Positions 37,313-49,377 of a stretch of DNA of 64,000 nt are shown piece by piece. The stretch is from Amborella trichopoda. Its lineage: Eukaryota; Streptophyta; Magnoliopsida; Amborellales; Amborellaceae. How positions within the stretch are numbered: the first letter of the stretch is position 1; each line of letters begins with the position of its first letter. Location of the stretch: assembly GCF_000471905.2 (NCBI RefSeq), contig NW_006498527.1, positions 1,986,000-2,049,999 of the forward strand, given 5' to 3'. The notes under the pieces were generated by a model, which did not search any database, had not been told where the DNA came from, and saw only the letters and a list, made by a program, of their open reading frames with translations. The translations under genes were made by a program, and so were the position numbers.

Positions 37313-40154
37313 ACCGAAAGTGCAATGAGTTTGTTCGAGAGCGATTCGCTACAATTCAGGTTCGATTCCAATTGCCACAAAGAATAAAACACAAAAGGAA
37401 AGACACTATCTAATATACGTTTCAAGTTCGATTTTATTGCTTCATTCATACCTCTTTTTCATCATTGTTTGTTTGTGATTTTGTTCAAAAGATTCATACC
37501 TCCTTTGGTTTATAATTTTGTGACCAAAATACCTTTGAAACGAGTGCTAGGTCCATGAAGGTCATCACCATTAATTTAAAAGGGTGATGATAATAGATGG
37601 TGGGAACAAACTTTTGAACCATCACATCACAGTTGTAAGAGAATTAACGATGGCTTTGCCACCATTCAACCATCACAATTCTATTTAAGAGAGCTAGAAT
37701 TGTGATGCACTGAATGAACTGAAACCATGACGGCAGTGTTTGGGCCGTAACAATTGCGATCACAATTCTATTTATGAGAGCTAGAATTGTGATGTACTGA
37801 ATGAACTGAAACCATGACGGCAGTGTTTGGGCCGTAACATAGCATCGCAATTGTTCTAGTACCTTGATCCTTGCACTTAATAATCACAGCTAAGTTAGAA
37901 CCATGAAACATAAGACACATCACAGTTGTGCTAATACCATCGCACCTTGTATATTTCCATGCGCACAATCACAATTCACTTAGTACTCTGAAGATACCCT
38001 AAAGAGGCATCACGGTTGTGTTAGTACCGTGATGTTTTCTGAGTTGTCCATCTTCCCTTAAGGATCACTGTTCAGTTAGAGCCCTTAGAACCATGAAGAT
38101 CTAAAAAAGCCGAACGTGATGAGTTTTATAAACATAATACTACCATGAAGGATATTTTAGTCACAAAACAGCAAACAATGATAAAAAGTGCTATGATTGA
38201 GGTTTTAGAGTTTTCGAGTTTTTTCTAATAACCTAAAAAACTTAAGTTTTTATAATCTCCCAAGATTTAAGCTCGGCCCACCTTTGAGTAAAGGAAGTTC
38301 AAAATTTCAAAAGATTGTGTACAAGTTTGGGAGCATATTTACTTATAATTTAAAATTGGACTTTGATTTCTTCAGCCTCTATATTATCTTTCTTAAAAAT
38401 TAGATGGTTCCGGTGCAATATTGGAATGCCATTTTCCTTAGGCGTATATAGAGTGAGAGTTAAAACTTTGTCCTTTGACATTGATTCTCGGGTTCCTGAG
38501 ATCGCATCCCAACATTTGAGTTTCTAGTGTAAAATTTCCCCAAGGGAGTAAATGGATAGTATACTCCTACCATAGTAGAAAATCTTTTGGCTTTTTGCCG
38601 TACCAAATACAACTCTATCTTTCCTTTTTCTTAAAAGAAACTTTGCATTTTCATCAAGTCTCACCCCAACAATTTCGGGTTGGCAAATTATTGAAAATAT
38701 ATCTCTAAAATTTTAAAAATAACCATATTTTCCAATTTTACACCTATTTCCCTAATTTATTTTATTTAATAAAAATATCCCTTCACCTACCTACATATTA
38801 GGTTGGTGAAAGCCCGGGTGAAGACTATCACGAACCGAATAAGTTTTTGATGGGTCGCTAACCAATTAAGCCTGGACACTTTTCTTAAGCCACTTACATT
38901 TGTAATCATAGCTGAGTGCGTATATGTAAAAACTCATTGTCATTCCTCTAATGTTCGTCTTTCGAGTCTGAACAATACTTTAAATGTTTTCATACTAAAA
39001 TGTCCATTCCTTGCATAACTTAGAAGCTACATTCTTCTCCATAGGGTGACATTCTCTCTCTTAATAAATCTTTCCTTCCATAAACCTCATCATGCATTAG
39101 TCCAGGTTAATCATAATTAATCATAGAATAATTTGTATAAGGATGCAACCTTATACTATAGAAGTAAAACACACCTAAAATATTTAATCAAAAAGAGTGT
39201 TTTGGAGTTGGAAAACCTCCTATGGTTATAAAAAGAAAAAAAAAATCATTTCTTAAAACTAGTGCATCCTATAACAAACTATTTGGACCATATATTTTCA
39301 AGATCTTCACATATTATTGATCTATTTGATCTGCAATATTTTTGAAATTTTAAATATCATAATTGGGGTTGAATGTTAATTTTTGAGTTCCCGATATCAA
39401 AACTATATCATCCATGAAAATTTAGGGAATCGCCCTACTTATAGTGTCTAGCGAGCACCTTAATACAAACCGAACCCATTAAAAGTATGAGAGACAAAGC
39501 AGCAACTGTATGAGCCCTGCCCCCTATTCTCTCTCTCTCTCGAACTCAAACTCACACTCAAACCCCTCTCTCTACTATCACACTACTCTAGTGCATAGGA
39601 TTGGTATTGCTACGATCTGATCCATTCCATTATTAGGGATCAATCCTGAACCCACCATATCATTCTCTTTTCCAAGAGAAGAGACGAAATAAGAGACTTC
39701 CACAAATCAAATTATAATAGGCATGTATATAGAACACCAAAGCGAAATTTGAGACCTTTTGTTTTTTGAGACCACCTGTTTTCTTATATCCAGCGGATAA
39801 ATTTGCTCAATTTATGCATACTGTTTACAATATACAAAGGGGGTAAATATTATCTTAATAAAGTGTTGCTACATGCCCTAAAATACAAAAGATTTTATTT
39901 AATTTTCAGCCCCTATTTCCCCATACACTGTCAAAAACTCTTGAGTCAAACAACTCGCTTGAAGGCTACGGAATTCATACTAATCGCATACATACAATAA
40001 TACCATACATTCTCTCCAGCAACAGGGTACTCGGTTTGCACGGTATACTGTAAAATGTGAAAAAAATATTTTCTCGATGATACAAAGTTATATAATCTAA
40101 ATCAAATTCTAGTTTATTTTGTTTCTCCATGATATGAGATTATACTCAAATCTT
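37313..40154. other. Spacer between the two duplicated blocks; repeats, no gene seen
   Basis: An 87-bp tandem duplication lies at 37672-37840 (each copy contains CATGACGGCAGTGTTTGGGC). A TCACGGTT/ACCGTGAT-rich stretch runs at 37850-38160, and a family C copy lies at about 38330-38640. The rest is AT-rich, with a CT microsatellite at 39525-39580. No coding sequence was recognised. Confidence 0.4.
37672..37840 (+). repeat. 87-bp tandem duplication
   Basis: Two nearly identical units start at 37672 and 37759, each beginning ATCACAATTCTATTTA and ending GGGCCGTAAC. The few mismatches imply a recent event. Confidence 0.85.
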
Positions 40155-40549
40155 AAAAAATCTTCAAAAAAAAAAAAACTCATTTCATTGTTAAGCCGAT
40201 AGTATCCAAGAGCCCACTACAAGCACCAAATATCAACAGAAAAATGGGTAGAAGAAATTTGTTTCTTCGCCGCACATCTTATCAAACGTCAAACAAGACC
40301 ATCGTCCGATATTCTCAAACACCATGTTTATCTGCATAAACATTGCGATCTCAGCAACTTAAGGAAACATGGCAGCAAAGAAAAGTTTTATCAACTAAAA
40401 TGCAAACCCTAAACGAGCATACCACACAGTCATGGCTTTTCAATATCTTTTCAAACCTTCAATGACCCACACACCACTTAAAGGAATCCCAAGGTTCCAA
40501 AGTCATGCATCATAGAAAATGCTCTATTCATTGTCAGACATTAACAAAC

Positions 40550-41050
40550 GGGAAAGCTTTCTATTATTCTCCTAATGTAGAAGTTATAATTCCCCCCTAT
40601 CCAACCGTCCAACCTAAATGGACGGTTGAGATGGATCCAATTATAACATCACACCTCTACACTATTTTATTTTTAATTTTTTTTACAAAAGATTTTGATA
40701 TCAAATTTTTGGCGTTCACTCCTCCTTCAAACTCATACTTCCCAAAAGTATTACAAAATATTCCGGATAAAATAAATTGACTAAAATACCCCAAAAAATT
40801 TCAAACGAATTTGGTAATTTTATTGTATTAGGAATATTTTTCAATAACTTTTTTAGATGCATGCCATTGAGATGATTTCATCAACCAAATTTCATATTCA
40901 TATGATTTGTCGAAAATAAAATAAAATACTCTGAGATGTTGGATCTAAGATCGAAAGGTCAATGGCTCACTTGATCTAAATTGGATGGCTGGATGGATAA
41001 AGGACAAGGAAGTATATATACAATAGGAGAAGTATAGCAAGCTTTTCCCT
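40550..41050 (+). mobile_element. MULE-like MITE, about 500 bp, inserted in duplication copy 2
   Basis: The left end GGGAAAGCTTTCTATTATTC and the reverse-complemented right end GGGAAAAGCTTGCTATACTT are an imperfect inverted repeat that continues for about 30 bp. The empty site is visible in copy 1 (ATTAACCAAAACC, near 32333). Here the element is flanked by AACAAAC and AACTAAAAC, consistent with a decayed 9-bp target duplication. No open frame of note; the plus-strand frame at 40505-40780 is within it. Confidence 0.75.
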
Positions 41051-41489
41051 AACTAAAACCATTGTCCAACAATCAGCATAAACATTGTGCACCTCAAACA
41101 CTCAGAGACATACAGTTCATAGTAGCCCTCGAGACAAAAGAGAACATAATTAAAAGCAGTTCTATCAAGTACCGCTGGCAAGATGCACATTTAACCTTTA
41201 AATGAAATGACACCCTACGGCTTTTTAAGATCCTTATCCAACTTTTCATCAGCCATCTGTCATCGAAACATCACGCATCTATTCCAAATTACCAAAAATT
41301 TACCATGAGAATTCATGGAAAGCATAGGTAGCAAATGCCATATAGAAGACTACTACAGTGATCCATCTACAAAACAAAAAGCAAGATGTAAGTTGCAACC
41401 AGAATGCTATGGAACTTCTTCAGCATGATGTATGAAACTACCGAGAGAACAATACAACAGTTCATTTAAGGGCAAGACATAAAAATCAG

Positions 41490-41726
41490 GAATTGCCTAC
41501 AAAGAGACCATTTATCTTTTGTATATGGAGGTCACAATCATTCTTCTCCATTAAATTTTCAAAATGGGTGGTTGTAACAGTGTCATTGAACAGACATAAA
41601 GTTCAAAAAATAAAGTTCTCGAACTTTGTGACTCACACCAAGCTATCCAATTTGACATCTAATGAGTGGGAATGATTGTAACCTCCATGTACAAAAGATA
41701 AATGGTCTCTTTATAGACAATCCCTC
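41490..41726 (+). mobile_element. MITE family B with 8-bp target duplication, duplication copy 2 only
   Basis: The element is flanked by AAAATCAG on both sides (41482-41489 and 41727-41734). Inverted ends of about 50 bp contain AAAGAGACCATTTATCTTTT and a GGAGGTCACAATCATTC-type inner part. The matching site in copy 1 (near 32780) lacks it, so it inserted after the duplication. An 8-bp duplication suggests the hAT superfamily. Confidence 0.85.
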
Positions 41727-42131
41727 AAAATCAGAAGATAGAACTTGATTCATCTCATAAAAGCAGTGACTAAATATTGGCAGGGAACAGGGACTGGATA
41801 AAGAAATCCTGAGACTTGAGCACATCTCAGTCAATCATGGCCCTTCAATGAATATAGAGTTGGGTAGCTAATTTGGGCTCAGGACCCAGGTGTCCGAGCC
41901 TAAGTCCGAGTTTTTAATCACTGAATAAAAGACTAGAAGAGTATGCTTCTTTCTAAACAAGCACAGAAAACAAATGAACGTCTCTATGGTGTGTGTATGT
42001 ACACATGTGAATACTTCTGCATGTTATTACTCGTGTGGTGTAACGTAAAGGAGAATAGAATTACCAGTGAAATTTATGTAGCAAGAAGTCCAAGTGGAAC
42101 AAAGCAAATGGTAACACAGAAAGCCTAATAC

Positions 42132-42671
42132 TTGACCACCTCATCTCAAAATACAAATGGCAGTGCTTCATATAAGCTCTGGTTGCACCAATGGAATTTT
42201 ATCATTATCCATAAAAAGCCATTGAAAGATGTATGCAGATTTGACGGAAGATGGATAAAAACTAACCAAGGGAACAATAAAACAGCTCGACCAAAACCTC
42301 TGTCGACCACCTTAACCTTACACCTCAATCCACCAAAGCCACCACCTCAGCCACCTCACAAGACCAAAATCAAGCCTGCAAACAGCAGGAACCATGGAAA
42401 TGGCCAAATCCCCGACCAACCAGCCAAATCCCTTACCAACCACAAAAACTATTTCAAAATACATCTCGATGGGAAGGAAAGCACACAATTTGAGCTCTAC
42501 AAACCTCCCCTTGTGCAAAGAACAAATGGCCAAGTGATATCAAACCTTCTTAACAAATGGTGGAGTAGCAATAAACAAATTCAAGTATGCCTGGTGGGTT
42601 ACTTCAATGGCCCAAATCCCGCATTCAGCTTCACAATGAAAGCTCCAAATTATCTGGAAATTGCAGGGTAA
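42132..42671 (+). other. Open frame of 179 codons, retroelement-like, duplicated
   Basis: The translation has a Pro/Lys-rich first half and then NYFKIHLDGKESTQFELY, TNGQVISNLLNKWW and CLVGYFNGPNPAFSFTMKAP. A shorter homologous frame with the same order lies at 33140-33448 in copy 1, so it predates the duplication. The character (basic, then a compact KIHLDGK/LVGYFNG region before LINE sequence) suggests a retroelement ORF1 fragment. I do not recognise a specific family, and no promoter or introns support a cellular gene. It is probably part of an old non-LTR element. Confidence 0.35.
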
Positions 42672-42689
42672 GTTCACTCATATGGTTAG

Positions 42690-43140
42690 ACTATCAAAAG
42701 AGGCTACTTACCACCAACAGAGTGCAAAATTGAGTTCTACAATTGGGCAATAGATACTTGTGTATCGCTATGAAACCCATGACCACCTCTTCATCACATG
42801 TGACTTTATATATAACCTATACCAAGCAATCTTGTGAAGATTCAAACTGATGTGATCACTAGTATAGGCATTCAAAGTCTCCCAACAAATTGGTTCCAAA
42901 GGAAATTTGCCAACAAGTACCTAGACAAGCTTTGGAAAGTTTCTCTGCAATTCAGGTCATTTGACAAGAAAGAGATGAAAGGGCAAAAGAAGGACACATT
43001 CAATCTCTTCGAGGGAACTAAGGATGGTAACATGGAAGGTTCTAGCATCCCAAAAACAATGCCAGTCCCACCAACGAATGTCAAAGAAATAATCATCTAT
43101 AGAGGACAGGGAACAAAACTTCCCAACTCACCTTGACTAA
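42690..43140 (+). mobile_element. LINE (L1-type) 3' end fragment, plus strand
   Basis: One plus frame reads HDHLFITCDFIYNLYQAIL, the zinc-finger-like tail of plant LINE reverse transcriptases (usually HDHLFF.C.F...W). A following frame reads SLPTNWFQRKFANKYLDKLW, which parallels the C-terminal segment of the minus-strand LINE at 43760-44200. Stops and frameshifts are frequent. Confidence 0.6.
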
Positions 43141-43699
43141 GATAATGTCCATAAAATGAGGCCTAATGTACATAAGAGTGATAGAGAGAGCATGTGAGAC
43201 CAATGTAATGCTTACCTCTTGTATGCATTTTGACAGATATTAATACAATGAGTGGGGTCCACAAGAAACAATTGCCATCATAGAAGGAAAAAGAAGAAAG
43301 AGGGAGAAGACTACTGCTCAACTACCAAAACATACATGAGGATTCAATTGGAGGAATTACGTATGCAAAAATTTGATGGGGATGATCATGGCAGATATCC
43401 AACTTATGTCGATCAATTCAACATTGGGAGAGCAGAAAATTTCATAGAGATTTTGGACCATAGGCCAAACTAGAATAAGCAACTGGAAAATAGCCATGTC
43501 CCTCTTGCTTCATATCCTTTACCAAAAGTAGTCCCTCATAGTTCAATACATGAAAGAAAAGAGCAACAACCCACCATTCAAACACATGCGTGAACAACAC
43601 TTCTTTTTATCGCTATGCAAGCAGGAGTTTGTGTGGATTCACCACTCATTATATCTGTATGGATGAAAATTTCCAACAGTGAGAGAAATCTAGCATCAC

Positions 43700-46010
43700 C
43701 AACATACCTTTTTATGTCTATATATGCATGAAGGCCACCCTAAACATATGCTATCTCACACAGGGTCAACCAGGCACTTGTATTTCCCATCTTTCATATA
43801 TCAGTCTTTCATTTCTTGGGGGTGTTATCTTGCCTTCTGGGATACTATTCTGAATCCTCCATGTCATCTCCCTCAGTGCCCCTTGAATGGTATCGTTGTA
43901 ATTTCCCTTTGCTTGCCAATTCCTTTCTTGCCATATAACCCAAATCAGAGTAGGGAGAGAGGCTCTCCAAAGCCTGTCTAAGGTCTGTTATGGAAGTTTC
44001 TTTGGAACCAATTGTCTAAGAGACTTCATATGTTGATTCAACAATTGCTCTTGAATTTCCACATAATTGCTTACAAAATCTCCCCAACAAAGGCACATGT
44101 TATGAAGAGATGTTACTACTCTTTGATGTTGGCCTAACATAGGAAACAACTATTGCACCCATGAAACCCTATTTGTGTACTGTATGGGTAGGGATCCTTT
44201 TTATTATGGAGCTATCAATGAGAACCTTGAGGCTCTAAGGAGTATTGGCTTATCCCATGTGGCCTTTAAGTGTTTTAGTCTGTTTTTGCCAATACTCTCT
44301 AATAAGCATGGGAACTTTTTGATGTGATTTCTCCATAGTCATTAGAAACCCATGAGAATCAATCCTGTTTCCCACTCCACTGATACTTGCACTCCTGTGA
44401 GGAGAGATTGCAAAGGTCAATTGAATTGCAGAGATGAGGTGAGAGATGGATGAGAGAGGAAGTGTTGTGATCATGTCAATAGTCATTGGAGCACTTTGCA
44501 GTGTCCGAATCAAATGCTAGGAGAGCTTTTTCGAAGTTATCTTCGGCTCTGATGAGTTGGATGATATCAGTTGGGATTAGGTTATTTGGCCACATTAAAA
44601 AGTCCCTTAGCACCCATTATTGGGGTTCTTTGTAGGCTGTTCTATTCTTACTTTTTGTTTTTGAAGGGTCGAATCATGCCAATTATAATATGAAAGAGGA
44701 CAATCAAATGGAGAATTCAACTTAAAGTTTGAACAATACCAATTCTAATTTAACAGAAAATAATAACAACTATACATTCTCTAAATTTCAATTGGAAAAA
44801 TTTTAAGTAGACAATCAAATGGTGCCTAGAATTTGATACAAGAATCGCCTAGGGCCCCATCCAAATTCAACAGAGAATAATGAGAATCATACATTCTCTA
44901 AATTTCAATTGGAAAAATTCTAGTAAACAATCAAATGGTGCCTAGATTTGATACAAGAATCGCCGAGGGCCATCCAAATTTTCCTTGACTTTTGCCATAA
45001 AGAGGACCCATTGACGACTGTTGTGAAGAGCTCGCTCTTGAGTTTCTTGTCCTCATCATATGGTTCAAGGTGATTTAGTGTAACTCAAGTTGTTATTGTA
45101 TCATCTCTAGTTTCACCTCATGTTGTGTATCTTGGAGATGAAACTAATCAAAGACCTCTAAATTCCATTACTTCAGACTTGTTTGATGTTTTGAGTTTTG
45201 TGTGAACCCTAATCATTATTGCCAACCTTTTATTCTTTCATTCCATCAATTTCTAAACAATCTTCAGGTTCAAACCGTAAATCAAAAAATTTAAATCATT
45301 TAGGTCCCCAATCTATGATTTGGTCGATTTGGAACATGGCCGTCAATGTTGCAAGGCGTTTTACTTCGGAATTAGGGAAAGAAGTGAACCATTACTTTGC
45401 AAACAATATTGTATCTAATTTCTCATAGATATAAGCTTCTCCTAACTGCTTGAGAACTTCTCGAAATGTTTCCCAAATCTATGAGATCACAATGACTAGT
45501 CATTTCTAAAAATTCCATTTTATACTTCCAAGAAGTAGCTTTTCTTCATTTTTTCTCATTTTCATATGCCGGTATGATAAAATCTCCCACAACTAGCCAT
45601 GGGTTTGAGTTATCAATGGATGCCAACTTTGAGAGCTCCAACCATGGGTCCTTACATGTGAAGGGATTATTGGAAGCATAAATTGCGGAGAGGTTACAAA
45701 GGGTTGTAGTTGAGGGTTTGATGAATTGGATGTTTATGAATTAAACATAGCTGGAAATTATATAGATTGCAATGCCATTTGTTAGTATATCCAAGTCCAA
45801 CCTCCCTCTAATTGATCATAATTTGCCACTATTCCATAGGGGTTACTAATTTACCTAGAGATTTTATTGAATTTCCTAGGGCTCATTCACGTTTCATTTT
45901 GGATAGGGATGAGCGGGTTGTTGATGAGTTTCCTGATTGCATAATATTTTTGGAATCATTGAGGCCCCAGGTATTCCAAGTGAGCAGGTTGTGTACATCG
46001 TGCATGCACT
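43700..46010 (-). mobile_element. LINE (L1-type) fragment, minus strand, with internal deletion
   Basis: At 45540-45700 the minus strand encodes AIYASNNPFTCKDPWLELSK and NPWLVVGDF, the conserved end of the LINE endonuclease domain (W.v.GDFN). At 43850-44200 it encodes SLPTLIWVIWQERNWQAK, the usual C-terminus of plant L1 ORF2. The roughly 1.3 kb between is too short for a complete reverse transcriptase, so most of the RT domain is deleted. Numerous stops occur. It lies tail to tail with the plus-strand LINE piece at 42690-43140, inside duplication copy 2. Confidence 0.75.
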
Positions 46011-46790
46011 CGAAATAAATCAATAAAAGAAAATGATAGATACAAACAAAACATGAAAATTTATAAAGTAGAGGGTTTTCCTCAAGGGCTAGACCAGGTT
46101 ATGTTCAATGTCAAGGGGGGAGACAACTCCATGTAGAATGCAAAGTTGAAAAAAGAAAGTACACGCCCTTTAGGGCAGACTACAGGCCCATTATTCTATG
46201 GTCAGGGAAAATATGAGACTTGAAACCAATATGAGTGGCTTATGTTCAAAAGCTTTTACAAAATGTGCAGGAGTGCAAAAGAGATAATCAGCTTTTTTTG
46301 ATCGGTGAAGAGATATCAACTTTCTTCTACTACATTGTAACTATCGATGGAAGATATGGAGTTCCTCTTAAAGTTATGCCAAGGACTTCCTCTTAAAGTT
46401 ATGCCAAGACCAGAGGATACTCTAGTAGACACTAGGCCATTAAGTGAGCTCCTTTAAAGGTATTGTCCACTAAGAAGGATTTCAGCAGTATTGATTTTCA
46501 AGGGATATCCAAGAAACCTACTTCAGTGGAAATCAACAGAAGACCACAAAAGGGCCTTCGTTGTCACTTATTGGGTCCTCGCCTAAGAGCATTCATATAG
46601 AGGACTTTGCCAAAGTTTGAAGAGGTTTTGTCTACTGAAGATCTAAGAATCAATATTTGGGCCACAGCATAGAAAACATAATTAAGAAAAACTTTGAAGT
46701 TAACTACAAGGCAATTTGGTTACTTCTAGGATGGAGGGAGTGATAAGATAGTAGGGATAGATACTAAAACCCTTCATGACCAAAATAGTC
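46011..46790. other. Probable 5' part of the minus-strand LINE or unrelated insert; no gene seen
   Basis: This segment is absent from duplication copy 1 and runs from the LINE endonuclease region to the point where collinearity resumes (about 46795). It contains a short direct repeat, CCTCTTAAAGTTATGCCAAG, at 46364 and 46388. No coding motif was recognised. Confidence 0.35.
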
Positions 46791-47273
46791 AACAAGCATT
46801 TGTCAGCACAACAACCATCCATACACTACATGCAGATAGAGAAAGAATAGCAATGGCATGTTTCCTACACTATGCAAATTGTGTATTCTTGAATTATGCT
46901 AAATATTCTCAACAGGCAGTCCATTTTCAAAACTAGGCCAAGTACAAGAAATTTTTAAAATACAATAGAGAGGTATGAGGTAGAGATAAGGAATATTCAT
47001 TGGAGAATCTGCATAAAATGAAAAAAAAAGGAACCAGCCTGTTACATACTCAACTTAAGAGAAAACTAAAATGGCCAAAAAAATTCATAGAGCGCAGCTT
47101 AGGTATTCCAGGAAATATCCATGAGAAGTCATCTTACTACATAATCTTTCAGGGAACAACTGCCATACTAAACTAATCTAATGGATCCCACATAGAAAAA
47201 TGTTTCCATTGAGGGTTTTATAGAAAGCAAAGAAAGCGGGAACCAAGCGGTGAAACCTCTACTGTTGAAAACT

Positions 47274-49377
47274 TCATCTAATAGAATCTTGGCCTGCAAA
47301 AGCAAATAGAATAGGCACTACTTTATTAAGATATAAAAAACATGAAAATCACTGCAGGAACTATGTTGTTTCCATGAAAAAGGATAGAGCATAGAGTGAA
47401 CAATAGCCTAGTGGTGATGGGTAAAGCACTTTCTCAAAAAAAATCCATAGATAGGGTATAAGGAAAATTAGAACACTAGAAGTGAGGAGGTACAAGCTGA
47501 CTAGAAGTGACTAAGAAGTTGATGACATCAAAGAAGTGCCAATGAATAGCGTTTGTAACAGATAGGGAAGAACCAAAACAATGGGCCTAAATCTATAGGA
47601 ACACGTAAAAAGATAGGCAATCCACACAGAATGTTCAACATTTCATAATTGTTTCAATCACTTCAAACAAGCAAGAAACAATGTTTCACATAAACAGTTA
47701 GGCCACAACAAGAAATACAGGACACATGATTAACGATAAATGAAAAATGATCAACCACAAAAACATGAGTGGCTTAGCATTCTTTCATTTTCCCCCTTTA
47801 TTTTTGGTAATGGAAGGATCTGAATCAAATTGAACAGATAGTACAGACATGGGCAATCATATCTTAGAATGTACCTTCTGAAAGCCAGCCCCAATGGCAA
47901 TGGTCAACAGATAGCATTGATTTGAGCAATGCTGAAGCAGTAGCACTGTGGTGCGGCATCAGAGATACCATAGAACTCAATTCCACGGGCAACCTAATGA
48001 CAACAAACATCAGAGAGAACTCAATTCCACAGGCAACCTAATGACAACAAACATCAGAGAGAACTCAATTCCACAGGCAACCTAATGACAACAAACAGGA
48101 AAAATCCATTTTCAAACAAAAACCATGAAAAGGAAAAACCAATGGAAAAAATATTTACCCTCAAATCAAATCAATCCATTTCAAGAAAGAAAGAAAGGGC
48201 CACCACGGAAAATCCGAATTGACTAGAGGAGAAACTCTAATTTATCAGATTAACGAGGGCAAGTGAATAGTTGGTTTCGTAAGGACCATTGTCTAACAAG
48301 GGATTGTATATTATGAGACCATTTCTTTTTGGTACAAGGAGGTCACAATCACTTTTAGCCATTGGATGCGAAATCCAATAGATAAAAGTGTGTCACAGCA
48401 TTCGATAAATTTTGGGGGCTTTGAGCCCCAACAATGACACCTCCTCAACCACCCGATTTCAAATCTAACGGCCAATGATGATTGTGACCTCCTTGTATCA
48501 AAAGTAAATGGTCTCATTGTATATATTTTTACACAGAATGCTAATGCTAATCAGGCAGTAGAAAAAACTGTATCAAATCGACACATTTCCAGAAATAAAA
48601 GGGGCCCAAGGAATAAAACCTTAATTGGCAATGACCAGAAGAAAAAAAATCCTACAAAAATAAAGCAAAAACAATCCATTTTCAGACAATTTCAATGGAT
48701 TAATAGTTGCCATAATCTCCCATCAGATAGAAACCTAAATCAATCCCATATCCAAATTAAAAAGGAGGATTAGTTGAAGGGGGATCGGGAGGCTGCTTCA
48801 TTAGAGAAGAAAAACCTAAAAATATAAAATATGAATACTACATTTCAGACTGGACCATTGGAGAAAAAAGCTACCATAATTTCGCATCAAAGAAAAGCAT
48901 AAATCAAATCATCCCGATTACAATAAAGAGGCCATGAAGAAAAATAGCCTGCAGCTGGAGGAGAAAAACCCGATCTTATCAGCTCCATAAGAACCACCAT
49001 ATAGAAACATGGACACCAAGTTCAGAAAATCAACCAATTGATAAAACGCTGATCCCAACTAGCCAGGAAACACCAAAATCAATCATTTTGAGAAAATAAA
49101 AGATCAATGAAGAAGAGCCCTGACAACCCGAAGAAGTAAAACTCTAATTTACCAATTTAAGGGACAAAATGAGAGAAAAAAAAAAGTAGGAGAAACCCTA
49201 ATTAGAGTTCGCTGTTGATCACCTGGTAGTGCACAGAGTTCTCCTTTTGTGGAGGCCAAAGGTTGGTGGCTTTATCCCTGATGCGGTAGAAAGCCTTGGA
49301 GTGGAGGCGGCTCTCAGAGAAGTGGAGGAGAGGAAGAGGCGCCTTGCGCCAGCGGCGACGGCGACGGCCCTTGACAT
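47274..49377 (-). CDS. Small mitochondrial protein, NFD6/NOXY2-like (copy 2), 3 exons, 97 aa
   Basis: Exons: 49377-49223, 47993-47875, 47293-47274; joined frame 294 bp including stop. Exon 1 begins [18 protein letters not shown], one codon longer than copy 1 (an extra GCC/GTC-type repeat unit). Exons 2 and 3 have the same lengths as in copy 1 (119 and 20 bp) and keep [15 protein letters not shown] and GWLSEG. Differences from copy 1 include Ser to Ala after PHHS and PCRWG changed to HCHWG. All splice sites are canonical, so this copy also looks functional. The acceptor region of exon 2 is tandemly triplicated (see 47960-48097). Retention of intron 2 would stop after two extra codons here, unlike copy 1. 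Confidence 0.85.
47960..48097 (-). repeat. 44-bp tandem repeat that multiplies the exon-2 splice acceptor (NFD6-like copy 2)
   Basis: The unit containing CTCAATTCCACAGGCAACCT, i.e. the intron-exon junction and the first exon bases, occurs at 47973, 48020 and 48064. Each copy keeps a minus-strand AG acceptor (exon ends would be 47993, 48037 and 48081). Only the proximal site at 47993 preserves the family frame. Using either distal site would add GAGTTCTCTCTGA, which has an in-frame TGA. Confidence 0.85.
48300..48530 (+). mobile_element. MITE family B, copy in intron 1 of NFD6-like copy 2
   Basis: The ends GGGATTGTATATTATGAGAC and, at the right, TGGTCTCATTGTATATAT are inverted repeats. Inner parts TACAAGGAGGTCACAATCAC and ATGATTGTGACCTCCTTGTA pair almost perfectly. 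It is the duplicate of the element at 36024-36232. Confidence 0.8.

Noticed and set aside
43252..43473. 73-codon frame with Lys/Glu-rich start
   Set aside because: It lies in the LINE-derived block, has no motif and no supporting neighbours.
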